Positions 17,626-26,431 of a DNA stretch of 64,000 nucleotides are shown in pieces. The position numbers and the translations under genes are program-made. The notes beneath the pieces are model-generated. The model saw only the letters and a program-made list of their open reading frames with translations. It made no database searches and was not told where the DNA came from. The first letter of the stretch is position 1; the number at the start of each line of letters is the position of its first letter. Source of the stretch: Spirochaetota bacterium (GTDB taxonomy: Bacteria; Spirochaetota; JAGLSM01; JAKPMW01); assembly GCA_031283155.1 (NCBI GenBank), contig JAITCI010000003.1:1-64000 (forward strand), in the 5' to 3' direction.

Positions 17626-19587
17626 GTGAAAAATTCCTTTCCAAAAACACCGTTTGGCGACGGGGGCGAGGGCAATAAGCCAAAGAAAAATGTCCCCATG
17701 CCCCCGCAGCGCGACCCGCGGCAAAGCCGCAATATCATTTTTCTCCTGTTTACCGCATTGCTGCTCATGGCGTTTTTTCTTCTGCTTGGCGACAGGAGCG
17801 CACCCGTAAAGAGCGTACCCTATACCAAATTTCTTGACAGGCTCTCCGAAGGACGAATCGAAAAGGTAAATATAATTGAACAGGAACTCGAATTTTTCGA
17901 GAAGGACGAGGGCGGCAAGAGCATCCCCTACAAGAGCTATATCCCCTATCTGGATCCCCGGCTCATGGATATCCTGCGCGAGCATAAGGTCGAGGTTCAC
18001 GGCGAGGAAAAGTCCCAGAACACCTTTCTCTCCATACTCCTGAACCTGCTGCCCTGGGTGGTGCTGATCTTTTTTGTCTGGTTCATTATGATGCGCCAGA
18101 TACAGGGCAGCAATAACAAGGCCATGTCCTTTGGCAAGAGCCGCGCCAAGCTCATCCAGGGCAGTCAGAAAAAAGTGAATTTCGCGGACGTCGCGGGGGT
18201 ACTCGAGGCCAAGCAGGAACTCGCGGAGGTGGTCGATTTTCTGGTCGAGCCCGGGAAGTACCGCAAGCTCGGCGCGCGGATACCCAAGGGGGTGCTGCTT
18301 GTCGGGCCTCCGGGTACGGGCAAAACCCTGCTTGCGCGCGCGGTCGCGGGCGAGGCGGACGTGCCTTTTTACAGCATCAGCGGTTCCGATTTTGTGGAGA
18401 TGTTCGTGGGCGTCGGTGCTTCCCGTGTGCGCGACCTCTTTGAGCAGGGCAAGAAAAAAGCGCCCTGCATCTTGTTTATCGATGAACTGGACGCGGTCGG
18501 GCGCGCACGCGGCGCGGGCTACGGCGGCGGGCATGACGAACGCGAGCAAACCCTGAACCAGATGCTCGTGGAGATGGACGGCTTTGAGGCGAACGAGGGT
18601 TTGATCGTGCTCGCCGCGACAAACAGGCCGGACGTGCTCGACCCCGCGCTCCTGCGCCCCGGACGCTTTGACAGGCAGGTCGTGGTTGACGCCCCCGATA
18701 TTAAGGGGCGCGAAGAAATTCTGAAGGTGCATACCCGAGGCGTTCCGCTGACTTCCGAGGTGAATTTAACCGTCATCGCGCGCGGGACCCCGGGTTTCAC
18801 CGGTGCCGATCTCGAAAATATGATCAACGAGGCTGCGCTTCTGGCCGCGCGCCGCAACAAGATGAAGATCAGCCAGGAAGAACTGGACGAGGCGAAGGAC
18901 AAGGTGCTGATGGGACCCGAGCGGCGCAGCCTTGTGATATCCGAAGAGGAAAAGCGCAACACAGCCTGGCATGAGGCGGGGCACGCGCTTTTGGGATATA
19001 TGCTGCCCTACGCCGATCCGATACACAAGGTAACAATAATCCCGCGGGGCCGCGCGCTCGGCCTGACCCAATCCCTCCCGATAGACGAGCGCCGAACCTA
19101 TTCGCGCGAGTATCTTCTCGCGCAGATCACGCTGCTCATGGGCGGGCGCGTTGCCGAGGAGCGCTACTCTGCCGGAAACGTCACCACGGGCGCGTCCAAC
19201 GATATTGAGCGCGCCACGCATCTCGCGCGCTCCATGGTATGCGAGTGGGGGATGAGCGAGCGCCTTGGCCCGCTTTCCTATGGCCAAAAGGAGATGCCAA
19301 TCTTCATCGGCAAGGAGATATCGCGGCACAAGGATTACAGCGAACGCCAGGCCGAGGCCATCGACGCCGAGATAAAGGCGATAGTCGATTCCTGTTATGA
19401 CGAAGCGGTCAAGCTCCTGCATAAATACTCGAAAGCCCTCGAGACCATCGCAAACGCGCTGATTCAGCAGGAGGTTCTGGAGGCGGGCGATCTGGAAACC
19501 ATCGCGCGCAAACATGGACTCTCGAGACTCGACAAGCGCTCATGGCATATCGGTAAAAAGAATGCGTCCTTGCGGCGAAAGGCGTAG
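17626..19587 (+). CDS. ftsH: ATP-dependent zinc metalloprotease FtsH
   Basis: FtsH degrades misassembled membrane proteins and selected regulators. The 653-residue protein has two N-terminal membrane helices (about 36-54 and 141-157), Walker A GPPGTGKT (about 227-234), Walker [12 protein letters not shown], the second region of homology ([20 protein letters not shown]) and the zinc site HEAGH. GTG 17626 is chosen as start because ATGGAG lies seven bases upstream. The TTG at 17620 would be too close. A stop-to-start gap of 2 bp to the next gene implies coupling. Confidence 0.96.
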   Translation: MKNSFPKTPFGDGGEGNKPKKNVPMPPQRDPRQSRNIIFLLFTALLLMAFFLLLGDRSAPVKSVPYTKFLDRLSEGRIEKVNIIEQELEFFEKDEGGKSIPYKSYIPYLDPRLMDILREHKVEVHGEEKSQNTFLSILLNLLPWVVLIFFVWFIMMRQIQGSNNKAMSFGKSRAKLIQGSQKKVNFADVAGVLEAKQELAEVVDFLVEPGKYRKLGARIPKGVLLVGPPGTGKTLLARAVAGEADVPFYSISGSDFVEMFVGVGASRVRDLFEQGKKKAPCILFIDELDAVGRARGAGYGGGHDEREQTLNQMLVEMDGFEANEGLIVLAATNRPDVLDPALLRPGRFDRQVVVDAPDIKGREEILKVHTRGVPLTSEVNLTVIARGTPGFTGADLENMINEAALLAARRNKMKISQEELDEAKDKVLMGPERRSLVISEEEKRNTAWHEAGHALLGYMLPYADPIHKVTIIPRGRALGLTQSLPIDERRTYSREYLLAQITLLMGGRVAEERYSAGNVTTGASNDIERATHLARSMVCEWGMSERLGPLSYGQKEMPIFIGKEISRHKDYSERQAEAIDAEIKAIVDSCYDEAVKLLHKYSKALETIANALIQQEVLEAGDLETIARKHGLSRLDKRSWHIGKKNASLRRKA

Positions 19588-19589
19588 CT

Positions 19590-21014
19590 ATGACGCCTTT
19601 CCTGGCGGGGATCAAGGCGTCGGTTTCGGGCATACGCGGTATCGTTGGCGAGAGCCTTACCCCGCCGGTCGTTATGCGCGCTGTCATGGCTTATGCCCAA
19701 TGGCTCGCGGCGTCGGGGGCGGTCGGTAAGCCGCAAGTGGCGATTGGCCGCGATACGCGATCCAGCGGCGCCTGTATTCAGGGGCTGGCCGCAAGCCTGT
19801 TGCTCGCCTGCGGGATCGACGTTATCGACCTGGGCGTTGTACCCACACCCACCCTGCTCCTGTATGTGCGGCGGAAAGCGCTTGATGGCGGCATTCTGAT
19901 CACCGCGAGCCATAATCCCATCCAGTGGAACGCGCTCAAGCTCGTGAAGCGCGGCGGGCAATTTCTGAACGAAGAGGATTTCGCGAGTGTCGCGCGCAAT
20001 ATGGCCGACGAAACGCCGCTTTATAAACCCGCGCATCTCCTCGGAAAAATAACTTCCGATGATACCGCCTGCGCCTTGCACGTGGAGACTTTCGCGCGCA
20101 CCCTGCCGCTGGACGCCATCCGGCTCCGCAAATTCAGGGTCGCGATTGATCCGGGCAACGGGGCAGGGGCGGTCATGGACGCGCTCTTTCTGAACCGGCT
20201 CGGCTGCAGCATCCATACGGTGCATGGCGCGATCACCGGCGATTTTGAGCGCCCGCCTGAGCCGAAACCGGAGGCGCTGGGCGCGCTCTCCGCATTGGTC
20301 GTGCGCGAAAAATGCGCGGTCGGGTTTGCGCAGGATCCCGACGCGGATCGCCTGGTATTGGTTGACGAAAATGGAACCGCGCTCTCGGAGGAAATGACGC
20401 TCGCGCTCTCGGCCTGGGCGTATTACCTGCCCAGCCGCAGCAAAAAGCAGGAGGGCGCGTCCGGCGATATAGTGGTGAATGTTTCCACCTCGCGCCTGGC
20501 GATGGACGTCGCGCGGCATTTCGGGAAGGTGTGCCATCTTGCGAAAGTAGGGGAAGCGAATGTGCTTGCCGCGATGACCCGGCATAACGCCGGATTCGGC
20601 GGCGAGGGCAATGGCGGCGTCATATATCCGCTTATCAATCCCTGCCGCGATTCCTTTGCGGGTATGTATTGCATTCTGAAGCTCATGACGTATTTGCGCG
20701 AGCCGCTCTCCCGCATTGTGGAGAGATTACATACAGATATCGCGCCGCGCTATACGATGCTGAAGGAAAAAACGGAATTCGCCGGGGATCTCGAGCGCGC
20801 GTATGCCGGACTCCGTAAAGGCTGCGCAGCGCGCGGTACGGTCTGGACTGAAAATTTGCTGGACGGATTCAGGATGGATTTCGCGGACGGCTGGCTCCAT
20901 ATCCGCGAGTCCAATACCGAGCCTGCGGTACGCATCATCGCGGAGGCAAATGACGCGCAAACGGCGCGGGATCTCATGGCGATGATGCGGGCGGCTCTCG
21001 CTGATGGCGTCTGA
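19590..21014 (+). CDS. glmM: phosphoglucosamine mutase / phosphomannomutase family
   Basis: The 474-residue alpha-D-phosphohexomutase carries the phosphoserine loop TASHNP (Ser107), the metal loop DPDADRLVLV and the sugar loop GEGNGGVI, followed by the phosphate-binding ESNTEPAVRIIAEA. These enzymes shift phosphate between C1 and C6 of hexoses. Family members can be specific for glucosamine or mannose/glucose and this cannot be settled by eye. With manC at 24755, a phosphomannomutase role is also plausible. It starts 2 bp after ftsH. Confidence 0.8.
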   Translation: MTPFLAGIKASVSGIRGIVGESLTPPVVMRAVMAYAQWLAASGAVGKPQVAIGRDTRSSGACIQGLAASLLLACGIDVIDLGVVPTPTLLLYVRRKALDGGILITASHNPIQWNALKLVKRGGQFLNEEDFASVARNMADETPLYKPAHLLGKITSDDTACALHVETFARTLPLDAIRLRKFRVAIDPGNGAGAVMDALFLNRLGCSIHTVHGAITGDFERPPEPKPEALGALSALVVREKCAVGFAQDPDADRLVLVDENGTALSEEMTLALSAWAYYLPSRSKKQEGASGDIVVNVSTSRLAMDVARHFGKVCHLAKVGEANVLAAMTRHNAGFGGEGNGGVIYPLINPCRDSFAGMYCILKLMTYLREPLSRIVERLHTDIAPRYTMLKEKTEFAGDLERAYAGLRKGCAARGTVWTENLLDGFRMDFADGWLHIRESNTEPAVRIIAEANDAQTARDLMAMMRAALADGV

Positions 21015-21050
21015 TTATATTTGGATAACCGGGCTTAAGGAGGAATAGAT

Positions 21051-21509
21051 ATGCGAATGCGCATTGCGCTTGCGAGTGATCACGCGGGGGTGCGGCTCAA
21101 GGAAGAACTCGCCCGCTTTCTCGCCAACAGCGGATATGAAATAGAGGATATGGGGCCGCATACCGAGGAGTCGGTCGATTATCCCGATACGATAGCGCCG
21201 GCCGCCCGCGCGGTTGCCGGAGGCAAGGCCGACCGCGCCGTTATCATCTGCGGCTCGGGGATAGGCGCTTCGATAGTCGCCAACAAGATTCGCGGTATCC
21301 GCTGCGTACTCTGCCAGGACGCCTTCGACGCCGAATATTCGCGCCTGCATAACGACGCCAATGTGATCGCCTTCGGCGCGCGCAAACTTGGGATTGAAAA
21401 AGCAACGGAATGTCTCGTGAAATGGCTCTCCACGCCGTTTGAGGGCGGGCGGCACGCGCAGCGCGTCGCGAAAATCACAAAGATCGAGGATGAAGAGGCC
21501 GCAAGGTAA
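21051..21509 (+). CDS. rpiB: ribose-5-phosphate isomerase B
   Basis: RpiB interconverts ribose-5-phosphate and ribulose-5-phosphate. The 152-residue protein has ASDHAGVRLKEEL near the start, the catalytic Cys67 in IICGSGIGASI and NKIRGIRC. The C-terminal RHAQRVAKI is also characteristic of the family. A strong AAGGAGG precedes the start. It ends the housekeeping block. The next 136 bp hold repeats and lead to the restriction-modification island. Confidence 0.93.
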   Translation: MRMRIALASDHAGVRLKEELARFLANSGYEIEDMGPHTEESVDYPDTIAPAARAVAGGKADRAVIICGSGIGASIVANKIRGIRCVLCQDAFDAEYSRLHNDANVIAFGARKLGIEKATECLVKWLSTPFEGGRHAQRVAKITKIEDEEAAR

Positions 21510-21539
21510 GGCGGGTTCATCCGTTGCCCCGCGCCGGTC

Positions 21540-21601
21540 GCAACATCCTGTTGCACCCGCAGGGGGCATAAACGCGCGGGGTGCTTGCATTGTGCAAGCA
21601 C
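21540..21601. repeat. paired hairpin repeats after rpiB
   Basis: GCAACA-TCC-TGTTGC (21540-21554) is followed by a perfect 9-bp palindrome with arms GTGCTTGCA and TGCAAGCAC around TTG (21581-21601). Between them is GGGGGCATAAACGCG, a string that recurs in related form near 62260-62280. Confidence 0.8.
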
Positions 21602-21645
21602 GAATGAAAGATTAAAAAATTTTGAGGGTAAGGACGACTATCTTG

Positions 21646-23229
21646 TCATGTCCGGGCGATCAAGTTGTATGAGCGGGAAAATAAATCGGGCTGACGTGAG
21701 GATAACGCAGAGCGGTAATTTTCAAAATCCGCCGGGGATAATACTGCGTCAGGGAAAGTGGATCGAATAAAATTATGTATATGCGCAAAACCAACACAGT
21801 CCGCCAGCTTTTCCAAATCAATTCTTTGCAGTATTTCTTTGGTATAGGGGCGTTTGGAATCCAAAAACGCGATTGACTTGAGAAAATCCAGACATTCAGA
21901 GCTATTCAGCAGCGAAAGCGTGATGAGAGCGTCGCAAAACTTCTCAAAAGCAAGAAAATAGCATGTATCATCCATCATCATCGGATATTCTCCCCAAATA
22001 AGCGCAAAAAAGGGTTCCTTGTAGAATCCAGAAACACCTACCTTATATTTGGCAAAGGAGTAATCGCCTATTCCAAAAATGGAATATTTCGGGGCGCTTT
22101 TATAAATGGCTGATCGGCGGGCGGCAAAATGGTGTTCATGCCTTTGCAGATATTCCCAAATGTCCGGATCCTGAAATTGAATTTGCGCAGTATCGTCATG
22201 TACACGGCGCTGCGGAACAATAACAAATTTATGCGTTTGGATAATAGAGTACGATTTCAAGTCAGAACTTTTCACCAATGGAAAAACGTACCGCCCGGGC
22301 TGAAATTTTAATACTTCACCCAGACCATTCTGAAAAAGCATGGAATCGATTGTTTGCAGCTCCATTACTTTGGAACAGTCATGTTTTACGCCCTGACGCC
22401 ATTCATACTGGCACTTGCCGTCAATATTGGCGTGTAACCCATAATACTGCGTATCAGAATAAAAAGCGTCATCACACCATCCAAATTCTTTTTGTTTTTC
22501 GCTGGTATAAAAATCATAAACAGAACACGTTTTAGTTTTTGGATACCCCAAACGCACCACAAGCAAACCAGCGTCGCAATTAACTCCAAAAATTTCGTTT
22601 GCGTTAAAAATAAATAAGTCCATTGAAGCCATAGGGAAAGCATATTTACGTATTTCCTGAATGATGTTTTTTGCGACAATGGTTTTGCAAAGCATTGCCA
22701 AAGTACAGTTGTAATCAGAGAAATCATTCAGGAGTTTGAGAATAATATTTTCAGCTATATCAAAGTTTCCCTTTCCGGTCATGGCAGCCAAACCGGCGTG
22801 CTTCTTGAAATTGCTCTTGGCGGGGATATTGGCGCTGCGTAAAGATGATAATTGAGCGCTTGTTACCCATGGGGGATTCCCGATTATCAAAAGAGATTCT
22901 TCTGCGGAAATATTTTTTTTAATATCCCCGAAATCAAAATTAAATACATCGGAATTAAATAATTTGACCTTTGTTGTATTTGCCAGCCGCAATGCCGCAT
23001 TGTAATAATCCTTGTTTATCTCAATACCATAAAGTGAATGTGCGCCGGGAAAGGCAATCAATGCCTCATGGATGAAATTTCCTGTACCAAAAGTAGGTTC
23101 AAGAATGACGTCAACAGGCAGTTTATAAAAATGTGCCAGCTTCCCGCAAACGGCTTTTGCGAAATTTGCAGGCGTCTGATAATCGCCGTATTCCATGATG
23201 CTTTTTGTATTTCTATCTGGCAATATCAT
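21646..23229 (-). CDS. adenine-specific DNA methyltransferase of a type II system
   Basis: The 527-residue protein has the SAM-binding segment LEPTFGTGNF (about residue 43) and the N6-adenine catalytic motif IGNPPWVTS (about residue 125), the layout of gamma-class enzymes such as M.TaqI and M.HincII. A C-terminal target-recognition region follows. Base composition is clearly AT-richer than the flanking housekeeping genes, as expected for a transferred gene. The start may be ATG 23229, inside the end of the endonuclease gene, or ATG 23196. Its role is to protect host DNA from the adjacent nuclease. Confidence 0.85.
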   Translation of the reverse strand: MILPDRNTKSIMEYGDYQTPANFAKAVCGKLAHFYKLPVDVILEPTFGTGNFIHEALIAFPGAHSLYGIEINKDYYNAALRLANTTKVKLFNSDVFNFDFGDIKKNISAEESLLIIGNPPWVTSAQLSSLRSANIPAKSNFKKHAGLAAMTGKGNFDIAENIILKLLNDFSDYNCTLAMLCKTIVAKNIIQEIRKYAFPMASMDLFIFNANEIFGVNCDAGLLVVRLGYPKTKTCSVYDFYTSEKQKEFGWCDDAFYSDTQYYGLHANIDGKCQYEWRQGVKHDCSKVMELQTIDSMLFQNGLGEVLKFQPGRYVFPLVKSSDLKSYSIIQTHKFVIVPQRRVHDDTAQIQFQDPDIWEYLQRHEHHFAARRSAIYKSAPKYSIFGIGDYSFAKYKVGVSGFYKEPFFALIWGEYPMMMDDTCYFLAFEKFCDALITLSLLNSSECLDFLKSIAFLDSKRPYTKEILQRIDLEKLADCVGFAHIHNFIRSTFPDAVLSPADFENYRSALSSRQPDLFSRSYNLIART

Positions 23230-23875
23230 GATTGATAACTCCGGAAACGCTATTGGACAAGGATATAACCCGTTGGTATTGCAGCCGCCATTGAAGCGCG
23301 TTGGATATGGTTAAATATCCCTGCGGGACGCCTTTTTGCAGAACTTCGTCAGCCAGTAAACCAAGCGTGATCTCGTCTCCGGGGATACATCTGTCTGCGA
23401 AGTAGGAAAGAATATCTTCTTTATTGCCGCCGTCTTTCAATATTTCCTGAATTCGTTTCGTCGTTGTAAAATCCGCCGTCCTTGACTTATCCACAAATGT
23501 ACAATTAAGAAAACGAAGGTAGCTGCTCTCTCTTGTATCCTCTTTATCATAAACCAGAACGAGCAAATTGTAACCCAAACCGAATATTTTCTGATGCGAA
23601 GACTTATATGGACAAGATGATTGAGGCTGTTTTATGGAGGTTACTTTTATATCTGTATTTATATCCTCAGACGGTAAATCAATACCCGATGCGCTGCTGC
23701 CGGGAGAAACATCAAAACGCTCTCTCAAATAATTTTTCAATCTGTGTTCAACAAAAGTCCCCACTGCTTTTCCGTCTGTAACGCCGATAAGCTGCGGAAA
23801 ATTTATTTTACTCTCAGTAATGCAGAATGCCTTTGCTGCGGCAAAAAGTTTTTTATGGGTAAGATTTTTTTTCAT
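23213..23875 (-). CDS. putative type II restriction endonuclease (PD-(D/E)XK type)
   Basis: The 220-residue protein precedes and overlaps the methyltransferase gene by 17 bases on the same strand. A candidate active site lies in SGIDLPSEDINTDIKVTS (about residues 62-79), where D and the DIK triplet fit the D-x(n)-(D/E)xK pattern, after a helix with GTFVEHRLKNYL. No closer family could be recognised and the target site is unknown. Placement and composition support a complete restriction-modification pair, transcribed endonuclease first. Confidence 0.7.
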   Translation of the reverse strand: MKKNLTHKKLFAAAKAFCITESKINFPQLIGVTDGKAVGTFVEHRLKNYLRERFDVSPGSSASGIDLPSEDINTDIKVTSIKQPQSSCPYKSSHQKIFGLGYNLLVLVYDKEDTRESSYLRFLNCTFVDKSRTADFTTTKRIQEILKDGGNKEDILSYFADRCIPGDEITLGLLADEVLQKGVPQGYLTISNALQWRLQYQRVISLSNSVSGVINHDIAR

Positions 23876-23906
23876 TGAAGAGCAACTCTCGCTTTTGAAT
23901 AATGAC

Positions 23907-24300
23907 TCAGGTATTCATTGTACATCCTGTGTCGGCAATAACGATAAATATAAGCACCGCTTCGTATTGGTCAAAGGTGCAATAAAAGATGCGTTCCGCG
24001 CCCGCCGGGTCGCTGGCATTCGGTTTAACGCGCGTGTCATATACCGCGAACTCCCTGAAATTGGTGGCAATCGAGAGCGCGAGCCCAGCGGTGTAGGCGT
24101 AACGGCGGAGTTGGTAGGCGGATTTGGCGGACTCCCTGATATATATGGGCGGCTTTTTGGCCTCCACAAAAATTTGCGCGCGCCGCCAATACGAAAGCTG
24201 TAGTCCGAGCCGATGCGGACTTTATCCTTGCGCACCACCTCGCGGTAGCTCTCCGCAAAACCCTGATCGTTGGCTATATCCCAGCCCTTTGGCCACGAAT
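23907..24300 (-). pseudogene. remnant of a type I/IIG-like restriction enzyme, N-terminal nuclease region
   Basis: Two reading frames together give a recognisable restriction-enzyme N-terminus. From about 24290 one frame reads WPKGWDIANDQGFAESYREV then VRKDKVRIGSDYSFRIGGARKF, and the next reads VEAKKPPIYIRESAKSAYQL followed by ATNFREFAVYDTRVKP. The catalytic D...EAK pattern is split by a frameshift at a five-base A/T run (24168-24172, plus strand). One added base would restore FFVEAKKP. The sequence loses family resemblance after FYCTFDQYE, and the methylase half is missing. It is a decayed relic of a second restriction system next to the intact one. Confidence 0.75.
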
Positions 24301-24450
24301 CACACGAAAGGAAAGATCGAATAAAAGATTAAAAAGGCAAAAACAATGATTGGGGTAAATACAAACCAAAACTACCATATCGGTGGAACTGCAACCTCCA
24401 TCGGGATGTCAACATTTTCGTCTTTTTGGTCTTATTCGATCTTTTATTCA

Positions 24451-24490
24451 CTTACACGATGTAAGCGTCCCGCGCGCAACAGGATGTTGC
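24451..24490. repeat. two ACA...TGT hairpins
   Basis: CTTACA-CGA-TGTAAG (24451-24465) and GCAACA-GGA-TGTTGC (24476-24490). The second is the reverse complement of the copies at 21540 and 24698. Confidence 0.8.
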
Positions 24491-24697
24491 AACTGACGCG
24501 GGGCGTGAATTTCGTGGCTCAAATGTTTTTGGTCTTTTTTCTGCACCGGCGGGACGATTTTTTGGAGGCAAGGCTCTTCGGTTGAATAGAAGAACGGAAG
24601 AACATTATTTATAAAATACCGGCATTTTCGATATATCTCTGTATGCGGTATATGTTCCCTCGCAAAAACGCGCGGCATCCTTGCCACTGCTCGGGAC

Positions 24698-24712
24698 GCA
24701 ACATCCTGTTGC
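24698..24712. repeat. ACA...TGT hairpin downstream of manC
   Basis: GCAACA-TCC-TGTTGC preceded by GCTCGGGAC, a context nearly repeated at 53512-53534. It lies about 43 bp past the manC stop and may mark its transcript end. Confidence 0.8.
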
Positions 24713-24754
24713 AGCCCAAAGAAAAAAAGAAAAAAAATATGCGCTCGCGCAGCC

Positions 24755-26221
24755 TCAGGCCCGGCCATACACGTCGTCAAACCGGATGATGTCGTCCTCG
24801 CCGACGTAGCTTCCGTTCTGCACCTCGATGATCTCAAGCGGAATATCTTCGGGATTCGCGAGCCTGTGCCGTACGCCCGCCGGAACGAAGGCGCTCATAT
24901 TTGTTGTAAGAATTTGCCGCTCGCCGCCGATGGTCACCTCGGCGGTACCCGCGATCACCACCCAATGCTCGCTGCGCTTCTCGTGCATTTGCAGGCTAAG
25001 ATGCCCCTTTGGATTGACGACTATGTGCTTGATCTTGTAATGATTTGCGGAATGTTTGCCGGTATATTGGTTTCCTTCTTTCAGGATCGTAAAGCTCCCC
25101 CAGGGGCGGTGCGTGGTTGCGGGCGTTTCGGTCAGCGCGGGATGCGCCGCGGCAAGCCGGCAGGTTAAATCCTTCACGCGCTGCGCCTCGCTGCGCGGAC
25201 ACACCAGAAGCGCGTCACTTGTATCGACGACGGCGAGATCGCGCACACCCAAAAGCGTGATGAGCCTGTTTTCCGCGAGCGCGAGGCAGCCCGAACTGTC
25301 CATGCAGGCCGCGCTTCCCTGCACCGCGTTTCCGGCGGCGTCATGCGGGATGGCCTGGTACACGGATTCCCATGAGCCGATATCGCTCCACGTGATATCA
25401 AGCGGGACGCACAGGATGTTCTCCGCCTTTTCCATGATCGCGTAATCAATGGAGAGCCGCGGGAGGTCGGCATAAAATTTGATTATGGTTTTATAATCTG
25501 TTCCAAGGGCTTTCGCTATTTCCGGGCAGTGTCGCGCAAAGGCGCTCATGAGCGAGCCGACGGAAAACAGAAACATCCCGCTGTTCCAGAGAAATTGTTT
25601 ATTTGTGCCCGAATGGGTACTTGTGCCCGAATGGGTACAAGCAACAAAGCGCTCGGCGGTTGCGCGGTCGGGCTTTTCGCGGAAGGAGCGCACCCCAAGC
25701 GGCGCATCCGGTTTGTGCGCAGAGGGCGCGTTAATCTCAATATAGCCGTAGCCCGTTTCCGCTCTGTCCGGCACAATCCCGAAGGTGATGATGTGGTCTT
25801 TTGCCCAGGGCGACGCCTGGAATATTCGTTCCTGGAATATACTCTCGGGATGGATGATGTGATCGGAGGGCGAAAAAAACAGGAGATCATCGTCCTGCGC
25901 ACCGCAGTCCAGGAGATAGCGCAGCGAGAGCGCGATAGCGGGCGCGGTGTTTCTGCCCTCGGGTTCGGGAATCAGGCGGTCGAAGTTTTTACTGAAAACC
26001 GCGCCGAGCTGATTGATGATGGTAAAACGGTGCTGCTCGTCGCTGACCACATACACCTGCTCTTCGCCCGAGAGAGCGGCGAGGCGGCGCGCGGTGGCCT
26101 GGATGAAACTCTCCTCGCCGAAGAGCCGCATGAACTGCTTGGGCGCGGAGGTTCGCGAGCGCGGCCAGAGCCGTGTCCCGCTCCCGCCGGCCATGATGAC
26201 GCTGATGATTTTTGGTTTCAT
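24755..26221 (-). CDS. manC: mannose-1-phosphate guanylyltransferase / mannose-6-phosphate isomerase
   Basis: The 488-residue bifunctional type joins GTP to mannose-1-phosphate (N-terminal half) and isomerises mannose-6-phosphate and fructose-6-phosphate (C-terminal cupin). Motifs are VIMAGGSGTRLWPRSR (residue 8), PKQF, LFFSPSDHII, WNSGMFLFSVG and, in the cupin, GHLSLQMHEKRSEHW. ATG 26221 gives the conserved start, and longer frames are not needed. An in-frame duplicated 18-bp unit adds THSGTSTHSGTNK just before WNSGMF. The product GDP-mannose would feed surface glycan synthesis. Confidence 0.94.
   Translation of the reverse strand: MKPKIISVIMAGGSGTRLWPRSRTSAPKQFMRLFGEESFIQATARRLAALSGEEQVYVVSDEQHRFTIINQLGAVFSKNFDRLIPEPEGRNTAPAIALSLRYLLDCGAQDDDLLFFSPSDHIIHPESIFQERIFQASPWAKDHIITFGIVPDRAETGYGYIEINAPSAHKPDAPLGVRSFREKPDRATAERFVACTHSGTSTHSGTNKQFLWNSGMFLFSVGSLMSAFARHCPEIAKALGTDYKTIIKFYADLPRLSIDYAIMEKAENILCVPLDITWSDIGSWESVYQAIPHDAAGNAVQGSAACMDSSGCLALAENRLITLLGVRDLAVVDTSDALLVCPRSEAQRVKDLTCRLAAAHPALTETPATTHRPWGSFTILKEGNQYTGKHSANHYKIKHIVVNPKGHLSLQMHEKRSEHWVVIAGTAEVTIGGERQILTTNMSAFVPAGVRHRLANPEDIPLEIIEVQNGSYVGEDDIIRFDDVYGRA
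25603..25638. repeat. perfect 2 x 18-bp tandem repeat inside manC
   Basis: Two identical 18-bp units (TTGTGCCCGAATGGGTAC) lie head to tail. Each holds a near-palindrome GTGCCC-GAAT-GGGTAC. Being a multiple of three, the insertion keeps the manC frame and encodes a repeated His-Ser-Gly-Thr. Confidence 0.9.
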
Positions 26222-26431
26222 GCCCCGAAAGATAGGGAAAAATGAACGAGCGGGGAATACGGACACAAGCGCGAGGGGATACATACTGCGATCACATTTG
26301 CTGTACCACAGCCATATTTCCCGTCAGCGCCTCACGCCGCTGCCATATTCTCGCGGCTGGATTTTCTTTTGAGGCGTCACGCTATCTGAGTATTTTTGAA
26401 TACAAGAGACGCGGACAAGGAGAGGGATCCC

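Larger units (their letters stand above)
24301..24754. other. 454-bp gap with repeats and no gene
   Basis: I see no convincing coding sequence. The stretch holds a copy of an 18-bp repeat (24318-24335), an inverted partial copy of it near 24431-24448, three ACA...TGT hairpins (24451-24465, 24476-24490, 24698-24712) and a TTCGGTT...GAAGAACGG motif near 24578 that resembles the hairpin at 44275-44322. A 79-codon plus-strand frame from 24346 has no ribosome binding site and no protein-like pattern. Confidence 0.6.

Noticed and set aside
17284-18732. 482-codon open frame antisense to hpt and ftsH
   Set aside because: It is the mirror of highly conserved FtsH and HPRT coding sequence, a normal effect of GC-rich codon use, and its translation shows no domain.
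24346-24585. 79-codon plus-strand frame after the restriction remnant
   Set aside because: No ribosome binding site, no protein-like pattern, and it is crossed by two hairpin repeats.
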